Shown here one piece after another: positions 1 through 8,575 of a stretch of 64,000 nt of DNA. Both the position numbers and the translations under genes were made by a program. The notes under the pieces were generated by a model. The model saw nothing but the letters and a program-made list of their open reading frames with translations, did no database searches and was not told the origin of the DNA. Each line of letters starts with the position of its first letter. Positions within the stretch are counted from its first letter, which is position 1. The stretch comes from CAIKMD01 sp963702925 (GTDB lineage: Bacteria; Pseudomonadota; Alphaproteobacteria; ATCC43930; CGMCC-115725). The DNA lies in assembly GCA_963702925.1 (NCBI GenBank), contig OY969771.1:4402001-4466000 (forward strand), written 5' to 3'.

Positions 1-205
1 GGACTTTGAGCAGAGTTAGGACGACGCGGAGCGTCGCGTTGCGGTCTTTGGCGGTTTCACGCCGTGCAAGGCGCAAGCCTTCACCCCGCGTGACCGCGGC
101 GTGCTCGACAGCTTCGTCGATCAAAACGGGATCGGCTGGTTGTGGCATAGCGGCAGGAATGCCGATGCCGATATCGTCCATCGACCGCATACGAAGCTGA
201 CGCAT
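1..205 (-). CDS. Hypothetical protein, 3' end cut by window edge
   Basis: The reading frame starts at an ATG at 205 and runs off the left edge after 68 codons. GGAGG lies 8 bases upstream of the ATG, a strong ribosome-binding site, which supports a real gene. The visible product starts MRQLRMRSMDD, has no signal peptide or membrane segment, and becomes rich in Arg/Lys and helix-formers after residue 40. I do not recognise the family. It is the last visible gene of the minus-strand run that begins with flgI, so a flagellar role is possible but unproven. A CtrA-like site lies 46 bases upstream. Confidence 0.6.
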   Translation of the reverse strand, partial: MRQLRMRSMDDIGIGIPAAMPQPADPVLIDEAVEHAAVTRGEGLRLARRETAKDRNATLRVVLTLLKV

Positions 206-250
206 TCCCGCTACCTCCGTTCGATACGGAGCCAGCCTAGCGATGGAGCG

Positions 251-269
251 CTAACGAAGCGTTAACCAT
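251..269 (-). promoter_or_regulatory. CtrA-like binding site upstream of the left-edge gene
   Basis: The plus strand reads CTAA-N7-TTAACCAT. On the minus strand this is TTAA-N7-TTAG, one mismatch from the CtrA consensus TTAA-N7-TTAA known from Caulobacter, and it also contains the TTAACC variant. Its position, 46-64 bases upstream of the ATG at 205, suits a regulator site. This is pattern matching only. Confidence 0.35.
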
Positions 270-301
270 GAGACGACGAATCTTAGATCGGCCCGATCGC
301 T

Positions 302-1222
302 TTAGGCGAGGATCGAGAGGACGGCGTCAGAAGTTTGTTGTGGTGTGATCGAGCTGGCGGTGGCGCCGACCGCATCATAGAGCGCTTCGAGCGGCGATGA
401 CGGCTGCGCTGTCTGAGCGGTCATAGTCGTCAAGGCCGTGCTCAACTGCGACGTATTGCCGAGTGCGAGTTGGATCAGATGCTCCTGGTCTTGGGCCAAC
501 TGCGTGAGCTGTGAGGTTTGTGCGGCGACCTGCAACTGATCGTTGGACTGCGTCTGTTGCATGGTTTGATTGAGCGAGTCGATCTGGCTCGAGAGTGCCG
601 ACGTCACGTCGGTTGCAACCAGCTGGTTCGACGTGATGACACTGAAGATCTGGTTGACCAGACTTTGCGCGTTGCCGATATCGGCCTTCGCGGCCGCCTG
701 TCCTGCCGGCGTCGACAGATCGTAGGACGCGCTGTTCTTCACGCCGATCCCGGTGGCCTTCAAGGGCAGAATCTGATCCGGTTGAAACGGCGCGGTCGGG
801 TTGACGACCTGAAGATTGCCGACGCTCGTCGCGATCGTCGCGAGCGTGTTGTCGAAATTCGTGGAATCGCCGTTGGCGGCGTCCGTCTGCAGGCCGGCCA
901 ACAGGTTCTGGATGGTCGAAACGAGGTTTCCGTTGGCGGTAAATTGGCTCGCCGCCGTGTTGATCGTCGACAGCGTTGAGTTCAGCTGACTGACTTGCGA
1001 TTGGGTGACCTGCAACATCGCGTTGTCGGCCGTATCCGGGAGCGCCGCGATCTTCTGTTGCAACTGCTTGTTGATCGCGCCGTTGATCTGGTCGATTTCG
1101 ACCTGCTGCGTCATCTGCGCGGCTGTCTGCGACGCCTGAACGAGGGAGTTCAGAATGTTGGAGGAATTGGTGGCTGAAACGGTCAAAGCGGATGTCCTCG
1201 TTGCGGCCGGAGCGAGCGCCAT
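302..1222 (-). CDS. Hypothetical Gln/Ser/Thr-rich protein, possibly exported by the flagellar system
   Basis: This is a 306-residue protein with no signal peptide, no cysteines and no membrane segment. It is rich in Gln, Ser, Thr, Ala and Asn, with long amphipathic helices containing heptad-like Leu/Ile spacing. That composition resembles flagellar axial and hook-associated proteins, which leave through the flagellar type III machine without a cleaved signal. It lies 91 bases downstream of the pseF-like gene in the same direction. The ATG at 1222 has a poor ribosome-binding site. A TTG at 1186 (product beginning MTVSATNSSNIL) has GAGGA seven bases upstream and may be the true start. The family is not recognised, and the flagellar link is inferred from composition and context. 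Confidence 0.65.
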   Translation of the reverse strand: MALAPAATRTSALTVSATNSSNILNSLVQASQTAAQMTQQVEIDQINGAINKQLQQKIAALPDTADNAMLQVTQSQVSQLNSTLSTINTAASQFTANGNLVSTIQNLLAGLQTDAANGDSTNFDNTLATIATSVGNLQVVNPTAPFQPDQILPLKATGIGVKNSASYDLSTPAGQAAAKADIGNAQSLVNQIFSVITSNQLVATDVTSALSSQIDSLNQTMQQTQSNDQLQVAAQTSQLTQLAQDQEHLIQLALGNTSQLSTALTTMTAQTAQPSSPLEALYDAVGATASSITPQQTSDAVLSILA

Positions 1223-1313
1223 AGCGCCCGGTTTGACCGCCCTTTAGCATGGCTTGAGAGGCGTGAAGATACGCTTAAGGCTTCCCGGCCGCGTAGGCGA
1301 TTCATCGCTATGG

Positions 1314-2048
1314 TTAACGCTGTTTGCGCGCCTCGTTGATAAGCGCGAGCTGGGGCTCGCGCGCCAAAAGCTGGGCAATGTCGCGCCAGGTCGGATAGGC
1401 CTTGCGATCCGCGAAGCGATCGTACAACGCGCACAAGAAAGCGAGGTCTTCGGGGTAGTCCAGCATCCAGCGCTGTTCGGTCAATTCGCCGCCCGGCCCT
1501 GCCAGATTGACGCGGCGGAACGCCCGGTTGCGCCGGATCCAATGCGTGACCGCGGCGCGGTCCGCCGGATCGCTGGCGATCTCGTCCGCTTCCTCGAGCG
1601 CTTCGACCGTGAACGCTTCGCAATCAAGCCCGTGCGGCCATGATGGCGGCATATTGTTGGCGGCGTAATCGGCTTCCTCGGCGACGCGCAGGCGCAGCAC
1701 CTCGCCGCAGATCTCGGGATCGATCAGCGGACAGTCGCTCGTCACGCGCAGCACAATTCGGGCCCCGACGGCATTTGCGGCGGCACGGTAATGGGCAAGC
1801 GCATCGCCTGCGATCCCGCGAAACACGGTAACGCCGAGATCGTCCGCCAAAGCGGCAACCCGATCGCCTGGCAGATCGCTGAAGGTCGCGCACACCACCT
1901 GCCCGACGCCGGGGATGGCGCGGCAGCGGCGCAGCACGTGCGCCAGCACCGGTATGCCGCCCAGCAAGCTCAACGCCGTCGTCTTGCTCGCCGCCGGCTC
2001 GATGCGCGCTTGTACGATGCAAGCAATGGAGGAATCGAGGCGCGTCAT
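1314..2048 (-). CDS. pseF: Cytidylyltransferase, SpsF/PseF-like (CMP-sugar activation)
   Basis: The 244-residue protein belongs to the SpsF/acylneuraminate cytidylyltransferase family, which transfers CMP to a nonulosonic acid. Visible features are the N-terminal nucleotide-binding strand ACIVQARIEP (VQAR is typical of SpsF proteins), a LGGIPVLAHVLRR segment, and the TSDCPLIDP motif near residue 103 that binds CTP and metal. The usual RLPGK loop after VQAR is altered to PAASKTT, so activity is not assured. It follows the pseC-like gene by 6 bases and is surely co-transcribed. With pseB and pseC it points to pseudaminic or legionaminic acid for flagellin decoration. The exact sugar is unproven because the genes for the middle steps are not in the window. 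Confidence 0.75.
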   Translation of the reverse strand: MTRLDSSIACIVQARIEPAASKTTALSLLGGIPVLAHVLRRCRAIPGVGQVVCATFSDLPGDRVAALADDLGVTVFRGIAGDALAHYRAAANAVGARIVLRVTSDCPLIDPEICGEVLRLRVAEEADYAANNMPPSWPHGLDCEAFTVEALEEADEIASDPADRAAVTHWIRRNRAFRRVNLAGPGGELTEQRWMLDYPEDLAFLCALYDRFADRKAYPTWRDIAQLLAREPQLALINEARKQR

Positions 2049-2054
2049 CGAGGT

Positions 2055-3302
2055 CTATCGCGTGCTGCGGCGGGCCGGCGCGGTGGCGAGGTGGAGGACA
2101 TCGGCGAGCGCGTCGACTACGCGATCGACATCCCCGACCGTCATGCCGACGTAAAGGGGCAGGGTGAGGGTGCGCCGGTAATAGGATTCGGCGCCCGGCA
2201 AAGCCTGCTCGCCATAGCGCGCGCGGTAATAGGGTTGGCGATGCACCGGGATGTAATGGACTTGGCAACGTATGCCACGCTCGTCCAGCGCGCGAAAAAC
2301 CTGGCCGCGGCTGACGCCCGCTTGCTCGAAATCGACCAGGACGCTGTAAAGGTGCCAGGCCGGACGGCACAAGGGCGCGCGCGCAATCGGCTGCAGCAGC
2401 GGCGCGAACACGGCGAGGCGCGAATCATAATGGTCGGCAAGAGCGCGGCGGGCGGCAACGAAGCGATCGAGCTTCTTGAGCTGGCTCAGAGCGAGCGCAC
2501 AGTTGACATCGCTGAGGCGGTAGTTCAGCCCAAGCGCGACCATCTCGTAGTACCACGGGTTTACGCTGGCGTGGTCGAAGCCGGCGGCGGTATCGACGAA
2601 GGCCGTGGGATTGCGGTGAATGCCGTGTCCGCGGAACAGCGAGAGTCGCTCGGCAAGATCCTCGCGGCGGGTCAACACGGCGCCGCCTTCGCCGGCGGCA
2701 ATGGTCTTGACGGGATGAAAGGAGAACACGGTCATGTCGCTGTCGAGCGACGCACCGATCGGATGCCAAGCGCCGTCATGGCCCTGATACTCGGCACCAA
2801 TCGAATGACAGGAATCCTCGATGACGGCCATGGCGTGGTGCCGCGCGAGGTCGGCGATGGCATGCAGATCGCCGCATTGACCGGCGAGATCGACCGGGAA
2901 CACTGCGCTCGGGTGACGGCCGGCGCCAATACAACGCGCGACCGCCGCATCGAGGTGCTCCGGTCCCATCAACCCGCTCTCGGGATCGACATCGGCGAAA
3001 ACGACTTCGGCACCTGCCAGGCGAGGAGCGTTGGCGGTCGCAGCGAAGGTGATCGAAGGAACGATGACGCTATGCTCGGGGCCGAGGCCCAGGGCAAGGC
3101 AAGCAAGATGAAGCGCGGCGGTGCCGTTCGCGCAGCTTATCGCATGGGGTGCCGCTAAGCGCTCGGCAAGCGCCGCTTCAAAGGCGCGGGTCGTCGGGCC
3201 GGTCGTCAGCCAATCGCTGCGCAGCACGGAAGCGACGGCGGCAATGTCGTCCTCGTCGATCGCTTGACGCCCATAAGGCAGGATCGGAGGCGACGCAACC
3301 AT
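2055..3302 (-). CDS. pseC: UDP-4-amino-4,6-dideoxy-N-acetyl-altrosamine transaminase, PseC-like
   Basis: This 415-residue protein is a DegT/DnrJ/EryC1 PLP-dependent aminotransferase. PseC adds an amino group to the 4-keto sugar made by PseB. The active-site lysine lies in FSFHPVKTIAAGEGG, very close to the FSFHPVK pattern of PseC enzymes. The N-terminus LPYGRQAIDEDDIAAV and the segment DWLTTGPTT are also family hallmarks. I take the ATG at 3302, which overlaps the TGA of pseB by one base (TGATG) and gives a normal-length protein. A longer open frame upstream lies inside pseB and is not needed. This is the second enzyme of the pathway and is translationally coupled to pseB. Confidence 0.9.
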   Translation of the reverse strand: MVASPPILPYGRQAIDEDDIAAVASVLRSDWLTTGPTTRAFEAALAERLAAPHAISCANGTAALHLACLALGLGPEHSVIVPSITFAATANAPRLAGAEVVFADVDPESGLMGPEHLDAAVARCIGAGRHPSAVFPVDLAGQCGDLHAIADLARHHAMAVIEDSCHSIGAEYQGHDGAWHPIGASLDSDMTVFSFHPVKTIAAGEGGAVLTRREDLAERLSLFRGHGIHRNPTAFVDTAAGFDHASVNPWYYEMVALGLNYRLSDVNCALALSQLKKLDRFVAARRALADHYDSRLAVFAPLLQPIARAPLCRPAWHLYSVLVDFEQAGVSRGQVFRALDERGIRCQVHYIPVHRQPYYRARYGEQALPGAESYYRRTLTLPLYVGMTVGDVDRVVDALADVLHLATAPARRSTR

Positions 3303-4579
3303 CACACGGCTTCCGCGATCAGCGTTTGAAGCCGATCTTCGTCGAGCCAATCGGTGTTGGTGTCGCTGGTGAAACGGAAACCATCCGGCACGCATTTGGC
3401 GCCCGAGGAGGTGTAGGGCGCGCGCTGCCACCAGGTGAAAGCCGGCTCGATGACAAACCGATCGCTCAGCTCCAAGGTCAGGCGCGAATCATCTTCCGTC
3501 ACCATGACCTCGTGCAGCTTCTCGCCGGGGCGGATGCCGACGACGCGAAGCGGCAAATGCGGCGCCATGCAATGCGCCAGATCGACCATGCGCATACTCG
3601 GGATCTTCGGCACGAAGATTTCGCCGCCGCGCATCATAATGAACGACGTGATGACGAAATTGACGCCCTGCTGCAAGGTAATCCAGAAGCGCGTCATGCG
3701 CTCGTCAGTGATCGGCAGCGAGCTGGCACCTTCGGCGACGAGCTTGCGGAAAAAAGGAATGACGCTGCCGCGCGAGCCGACCACATTGCCGTAGCGTACG
3801 ATCGCGAAGCGCGTATCGCTCTTGCCGGTCATATTGTTGGCGGCCACGAAAATCTTGTCGGAAGCGAGCTTGCTGGCGCCGTAGAGATTGATCGGATTGG
3901 CCGCCTTGTCCGTGGAGAGAGCGATGACCCGCGAGACGTTGTTGCGCAGCGCCGCGCGGACCACATTTTCGGCCCCTGACACGTTGGTACGCATGCACTC
4001 AAAGGGATTGTATTCCGCCGCAGGAACCTGTTTCAGCGCAGCGGCATGGACGATGAAATCGACGTCGCGCGTCGCCATCTCGAGCCGGTCGCCGTCGCGC
4101 ACGTCCCCGATGAAGAAGCGCAGGCGGTCGGTGCCCAAATCTTCGAGCTGCTGATGCATCTCGTAATGCTTATATTCGTCGCGCGAAAAGACGATGATGC
4201 GGCGCGCCCGGCTATGGCGCAGCAGGGTCTCGATAAAGCGTTTGCCGAACGACCCGCTGCCCCCGGTGACCAGGATCGCCTTGTCGTCGAACTGTCGCAT
4301 CGCGTGGAAGACTTCGTCAGGCAAGGACATTGCGCGGCCGTTGCCGTTCGGCATGCCGGCCGCGGCCGGCGACGGGCTGCGGAGCAGGGCGATCGAGTTC
4401 TTTGCCGCGCCGCTGCCGTTCCGAGCTTTGGCTACCATTTTGGTCATGGGTAATTCCACCAATCGAGCTTTGCCATTCGCGGCAGTTTTGCCCGATTTGG
4501 TTAACAGGGACTTAGCGTTCGGCGTGGCAGAGCGCGCCGGCGCGCGGCGCGAATAGGCGAGAACGCGGGCCTGGGTCAT
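3302..4579 (-). CDS. pseB: UDP-N-acetylglucosamine 4,6-dehydratase (inverting), PseB-like
   Basis: PseB is the first enzyme of pseudaminic acid synthesis, an extended SDR that dehydrates and epimerises UDP-GlcNAc. The core starts near residue 96 with ILVTGGSGSFGKRF (NADP-binding glycine motif), then STDKAANPINLYGASK with the catalytic Tyr-x3-Lys, and GEKLHEVM near the C-terminus. The frame has about 84 extra N-terminal residues, basic and low in complexity, not usual for PseB. The ATG at 4579 has an AGGA site 11 bases upstream. The alternatives at 4447 and 4330 have weaker sites, and 4330 (MSLPDEVF) would give a normal-length enzyme of about 342 residues. It sits 13 bases after flgL, inside the hook operon. 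Confidence 0.88.
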   Translation of the reverse strand: MTQARVLAYSRRAPARSATPNAKSLLTKSGKTAANGKARLVELPMTKMVAKARNGSGAAKNSIALLRSPSPAAAGMPNGNGRAMSLPDEVFHAMRQFDDKAILVTGGSGSFGKRFIETLLRHSRARRIIVFSRDEYKHYEMHQQLEDLGTDRLRFFIGDVRDGDRLEMATRDVDFIVHAAALKQVPAAEYNPFECMRTNVSGAENVVRAALRNNVSRVIALSTDKAANPINLYGASKLASDKIFVAANNMTGKSDTRFAIVRYGNVVGSRGSVIPFFRKLVAEGASSLPITDERMTRFWITLQQGVNFVITSFIMMRGGEIFVPKIPSMRMVDLAHCMAPHLPLRVVGIRPGEKLHEVMVTEDDSRLTLELSDRFVIEPAFTWWQRAPYTSSGAKCVPDGFRFTSDTNTDWLDEDRLQTLIAEAV

Positions 4580-4592
4580 CGGATGATCATTC

Positions 4593-5522
4593 CTATTTTA
4601 TGTAATTCACGAGGCTCAACTGCTGCAGGATGCCAACCGTTTGGTAAGACGCCTGCAGCTGGGTTTGGAGGGTATCGAGCTGGGTGATCGCCGTCGCCGG
4701 ATCGACCTTCTCGACATTGGCGATCGTGCCTTCGGCGAGGCTCAACGAATTTTGATGCGTGCTGAGCTGGTTGGCGAGCTGGCCTTGCTGCAGCGCGTTG
4801 GTGCCCTGCAGTGTTTGGAGTTGTGTAACCGTCTGGTTCAACATTTGCGTCGCCTTGTCGACGTTGGCGACATCGGCTGGGTTGCTTTGATCAAAGGGCG
4901 GAGAATTTGCCAGGAAATTCAGGACGCGGATGAATTGCTCGAAAGTCGGATTGCTGGCATCGACGCCGTAGGTCATGGTGACGTTGTTGTCGACGGTGGC
5001 CTGGGCAACGCCGTTGTCGCCTTGGTAATAGCCGTTGGGCGGCGCGACCGCGGTCGAGGTCGTCAGACTGCCGGGCGTGGGAAGGCCGTTGGTATCCACC
5101 GGCGCGGTCATCGTGTTGTTGCCGGAGAAGACGTAGGTCGATCCGTCCTGGGTGTTGAGATAGCCGGCAATTTGCTGGAGAACCTGCTTCGACTGCTCCT
5201 GAATGGTTTCGCCTTTCGTGTTGTAGGCATCGGCCGGCATATTGCCGACGAATTGGGTCGCCAGGGTCTCGATGCTGCTGATCGAAAGACCCATCACTTG
5301 GAGCCGAGTCGAGACCGTGTTGATCGTGTCGATATAGCCCTGTTGCTTTGACTGCTGATCGCTCAGGCTGACGAGCTGCGCCGCTTGCGGCGCGATGCCG
5401 GCGAAGTCGGTGCTCTTCAGTCCGGTGGCAATCTGTTGCTCAAGCGTGTCCGCAGTGGTCTTGCTCTGCTGGACGTATTGCAGAATCTGATTGTTCTCGG
5501 TCAGCGTGCCAACGCGGCTCAT
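4593..5522 (-). CDS. flgL: Flagellar hook-filament junction protein FlgL (HAP3)
   Basis: This 309-residue flagellin-like axial protein is exported by the flagellar machine and joins the hook (through FlgK) to the filament. The N-terminus (MSRVGTLTENNQILQYVQQSK) and the C-terminus ending LQQLSLVNYIK form the paired helices D0/D1 typical of FlgL and flagellins. The central domain is rich in Gly, Asn and Thr. There is no signal peptide, as expected for type III export. It follows flgK by 49 bases and precedes pseB by 13. FlgL and flagellin resemble each other, but the position after flgK and the N-terminal TLTxN form favour FlgL. Confidence 0.88.
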   Translation of the reverse strand: MSRVGTLTENNQILQYVQQSKTTADTLEQQIATGLKSTDFAGIAPQAAQLVSLSDQQSKQQGYIDTINTVSTRLQVMGLSISSIETLATQFVGNMPADAYNTKGETIQEQSKQVLQQIAGYLNTQDGSTYVFSGNNTMTAPVDTNGLPTPGSLTTSTAVAPPNGYYQGDNGVAQATVDNNVTMTYGVDASNPTFEQFIRVLNFLANSPPFDQSNPADVANVDKATQMLNQTVTQLQTLQGTNALQQGQLANQLSTHQNSLSLAEGTIANVEKVDPATAITQLDTLQTQLQASYQTVGILQQLSLVNYIK

Positions 5523-5571
5523 GATGCAATCCTTTTCATGCCTACATCCGCATCAGCGTGTCGTAGAGCGC

Positions 5572-8094
5572 TTAAATCACGGTCATGACGCGGGCATTCG
5601 CGCCATAGGCGTTCTGGTATTGAATGAGGTTACCGAGTTCCTCGTCGATATTGACGCCGCTGACCGAGCCCGCCTGGGTCGTGAGCTGCGACTGGAGCTG
5701 CGTCTGGAAGGTTGAATTGGCCGTAGCAGAAGAAGACGTGCTGGCGGCTTGGCCGATCATCTGTCCCGAATAGTTTGCTAGCGTGGTCGAGCTCGAGTTG
5801 GTGAAAGCACCCGCCGGGTTGAAGGTGTAATTGTTGTCCAATTTGGCAAAGAGATTCTGCGAGATTGAGGGATCCGGCCCGGTGGCGCCTTGCAGCAACA
5901 GGGCGGTGTTGGCCAAAAGAGACGGATTCACTTGGATCGTAGCCGCATTGTCGATCCCGGTGGCCAAATTGACATCGGCAAAGAAATGATTGGCGTCATT
6001 GGTGGTGTTGAGACCGCTATTCAGCGTGTTCAAAGGATTGGTCGGCACGCCAGCAGCGAAGGTTTCGCTGCCCGGCCCGCCATTTATGGTGACGCTGGCG
6101 GTGATGGGATTGCCTACCGAATCGGAGATGCGAATTTTGCCGGCGACGACGGTCGCGGTGAGGTTGGCGCTCTGCGCCGTCAGGAGGGTATTGATCGCGT
6201 TTGCGACGTCGCTGAGCGAGGTCGAGCCCGTCGCCAATGCCGTCGTCGTTCCATAGTCGGTGCCGTCGACTACGATGTCGAAAGTCTGACCGACATTAAT
6301 CGAACCGCTGGTCTGGGCGAAATCGATCGTGGTGGGCGTGCCGCTATTGTTCGGCGCGCCGGCGGTGAACATTGGATTGGCGGCAAAGCTCCCCGTCATC
6401 GGACTGCCGGACGAATCGGTGATCGCGATGTTGCCACCGCTTACGCTTGCCGAAAGCGTGCTGGGTGTGGCCGCAGCGAAAGTCTCGGTGCCGGTGCCGG
6501 CCGATAGGGCAAGGCTGACCGTGATCGGATTGCCGGCCGAATCCGTGAACACGATGTTGCTGCCGCTGAGGCTCGCCGAAAAGGTGCTGGCTTGGACGCC
6601 GGCGCCGAAGGTTTCAGTGCCGGTTCCGCCGGCATGCAAGGCGATGCTGGAAGATGACAAGCGACCGGTCGCATCCGAGATCTGAATATTGCCGCCATTG
6701 ACCGTCGCCGTGAGATTGGCGGGCAGCGACGACTGGATCGCGGCGGCGATATTCGCGAGTGTATAGGGGCCGCCGCCCGACAAGGCCGCTGACGTATAGG
6801 TCGTCCCGTTGACCGTCACGTCGAACTGGTCGCCGGTTGCCGGCGTATTGACCGTAACAGGGACATTGATCGTCGTTAGTTTGGAATTCAGTGCATCGAC
6901 GATGGCCGATGTGAAGGGCCCGCCGCCGGCGAGCGCTGCCGTCGTATAAGGCGTGCCATCGATTGTCGCCGTGAAGGCGTCGCCGGCCTGAGGCGCGCCG
7001 CCGCCGACTGCGACCACCTGCTGTGCGTTGAATTGCGTGTTGAGTGCATTGGCGATGTCGAGCATCGTCGGGTTGGCGGGCAACGGTTGCGTCGTGAAGG
7101 TGTTGCCGTCGATCGTCGTCGTGAAGGTGTCGCCCGCGACGGGGTTGCCGCCGCTGCCGGTGAAGGTCATGCCCGATTGCGTGACGGCCGTGGCGTTGAA
7201 AAGGTTGTTGGCAAACTGGTTGAGCTGCGCGGTCAGCCCCGGTAGATCGACATCGCGCAGCTGCATCAGCGCACCGATCGAGCCCGTGGTCAAATTGGAC
7301 GTGATGTCGACGCCGTTGAGCTTGATGCCCGAAAGCGTCGTGCTGGCATTGACGTTGCCTGCCGGCGTGTAGGAGAAGGTTCCCGCGCCGGCGGGATCGA
7401 CCAAGGTTTGGCCCGTGGTGGTCATCACCACCATCGAACCGTCCTTGGTCACGAAGCTGTTGACACCGACCAGCTGAGCAACCTGGTTGACGGCTAGGTC
7501 GCGCTGGTCTTGGAGCGAGGCGGTCGACTGCCCTTCGGCTTGAAGCTGGCTGATCTGCGCATTGATCGTCGCGATCGATTGGAGTGAGTTGTTCAGCGTC
7601 GTGATATCGGCATTGATTGCGACATCGGTTCCTTGCCGGATCGATTGCACGCCGGATGACAGCTGATTGAGCGTCTGCGCCAGGGCTTGGCCGGCTGACA
7701 CGGCGGCGCCTTGAGCGACCGGATCCTGGGGCGTGGTGGCGACCGCCTGCATTGCGCTGGAGAACTTGTTGAGCGCGTCGTTGATCGTGGCGCCGCTGCC
7801 GACTTGTCCCAACAAAGTCTCGATCTGCTTGTAGTAGGTCTCGAGCGTTGAAGCGGCGCTTGTGGTCGTCATCTGGTCGGTCAGATTGGTGTTCAGAACC
7901 TGATCGACCACCCGCTGCACCGCGCCGGTGTCGACCTGCGTGGCGGTGGCCGTGACCACAGTCTCCTGGGGGAGGACCTCGCGCGAATAGCCTGGCGTCT
8001 GGACGTTGGCGATGTTTCCGGAAATGACCTGAATCTGCGCCTGCGTGGCGCGCAAGCCGGAGAGGGCGGTCTCGAGGGCTGATTCGATGCTCAT
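5572..8094 (-). CDS. flgK: Flagellar hook-associated protein FlgK (HAP1), enlarged by internal repeats
   Basis: FlgK caps the hook before the filament grows. The N-terminus MSIESALETALSGLRATQAQI...SGNIANVQTPGYSRE is the classic rod/hook/HAP motif, and the C-terminus NLIQYQNAYGANARVMTVI is the matching helix. At 840 residues it is much longer than common FlgK proteins (about 450-650). The surplus lies around residues 315-690, where units of about 85-100 residues repeat (Asp-Gly-Thr-x-Tyr-x-Thr...Leu-Thr-Ala-Thr-Val...Ile-Ser-Asp-Ser-x-Gly-Asn-Pro-Ile). They resemble flagellin outer-domain (IN-type) modules and probably sit on the outer face of the hook-filament junction. The gene is 19 bases after flgN. 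Confidence 0.93.
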   Translation of the reverse strand: MSIESALETALSGLRATQAQIQVISGNIANVQTPGYSREVLPQETVVTATATQVDTGAVQRVVDQVLNTNLTDQMTTTSAASTLETYYKQIETLLGQVGSGATINDALNKFSSAMQAVATTPQDPVAQGAAVSAGQALAQTLNQLSSGVQSIRQGTDVAINADITTLNNSLQSIATINAQISQLQAEGQSTASLQDQRDLAVNQVAQLVGVNSFVTKDGSMVVMTTTGQTLVDPAGAGTFSYTPAGNVNASTTLSGIKLNGVDITSNLTTGSIGALMQLRDVDLPGLTAQLNQFANNLFNATAVTQSGMTFTGSGGNPVAGDTFTTTIDGNTFTTQPLPANPTMLDIANALNTQFNAQQVVAVGGGAPQAGDAFTATIDGTPYTTAALAGGGPFTSAIVDALNSKLTTINVPVTVNTPATGDQFDVTVNGTTYTSAALSGGGPYTLANIAAAIQSSLPANLTATVNGGNIQISDATGRLSSSSIALHAGGTGTETFGAGVQASTFSASLSGSNIVFTDSAGNPITVSLALSAGTGTETFAAATPSTLSASVSGGNIAITDSSGSPMTGSFAANPMFTAGAPNNSGTPTTIDFAQTSGSINVGQTFDIVVDGTDYGTTTALATGSTSLSDVANAINTLLTAQSANLTATVVAGKIRISDSVGNPITASVTINGGPGSETFAAGVPTNPLNTLNSGLNTTNDANHFFADVNLATGIDNAATIQVNPSLLANTALLLQGATGPDPSISQNLFAKLDNNYTFNPAGAFTNSSSTTLANYSGQMIGQAASTSSSATANSTFQTQLQSQLTTQAGSVSGVNIDEELGNLIQYQNAYGANARVMTVI
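6020..7150 (-). repeat. Degenerate repeat array inside flgK
   Basis: Translated, this stretch shows several related units with the signature DGTxYTT.AL..G..T...I..AINS.L...LTATV..G.I.ISDS.GNPIT, and three shorter ones ending GTGTETF or GPGSETFAAG. The units are divergent at the DNA level, so duplication is old or under diversifying selection. Boundaries are approximate. Confidence 0.6.
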
Positions 8095-8113
8095 GACCGG
8101 TCGTCTCGCGCGC

Positions 8114-8575
8114 TCAGAGTCGGCGATCGACGGCGGCGGCCGTCATGAAGCCATGACGCGGCGTGGTCGGGCGCGGCGCGTAGGCGGTGGTCGATTTCTG
8201 CGCATCTTTCACCGCGGCGATGATCGAGCCGATCAACCGGTCGGTCGCAATCTTGCCGACGCGCAAGGCAAGCTCGTTCTCGGCGACGGCCGCGGCAAGA
8301 CGCTGGCCGGACACGGCGAGGCGCTCTTTGATCGCCAGCGGCAAGGCCTTCCCGTTATGGGCGGCGGTCAGCGCGGTGAAGGTTTTCTGATAGCGCGCCG
8401 TAAGGCTCGTCTTCTGCCCTTGCAACGGGCCAATCTCCTTAATCCGCATGGCGCGGACCAGCGTGCTTTCGTGCGCCAAGAGGTCGGTCAGTCGGCCCGC
8501 CAGTTCGGCAAGCTCTTCCGTCATCGCTTGGATTTCGCCCGTGGTCGGTGGTCGTGGCATGGTTGGCATGCTCAC
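8114..8575 (-). CDS. flgN: FlgN-like flagellar export chaperone
   Basis: This 153-residue helical, soluble protein of FlgN type keeps FlgK and FlgL unfolded in the cytoplasm before export. What is visible is a long Leu/Glu/Ala-rich helix (EIQAMTEELAELAGRLTDLL) and the pattern LVRAMRIKEIGPLQGQKTSLTARYQ, where FlgN proteins usually place a lysine-rich helix pair. There is no signal peptide. The GTG start at 8575 overlaps the stop of the rod-binding gene (GTGA). Its place immediately before flgK and flgL matches its clients. Sequence conservation in this family is low, so the call rests on size, helices and position. Confidence 0.75.
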   Translation of the reverse strand: MSMPTMPRPPTTGEIQAMTEELAELAGRLTDLLAHESTLVRAMRIKEIGPLQGQKTSLTARYQKTFTALTAAHNGKALPLAIKERLAVSGQRLAAAVAENELALRVGKIATDRLIGSIIAAVKDAQKSTTAYAPRPTTPRHGFMTAAAVDRRL

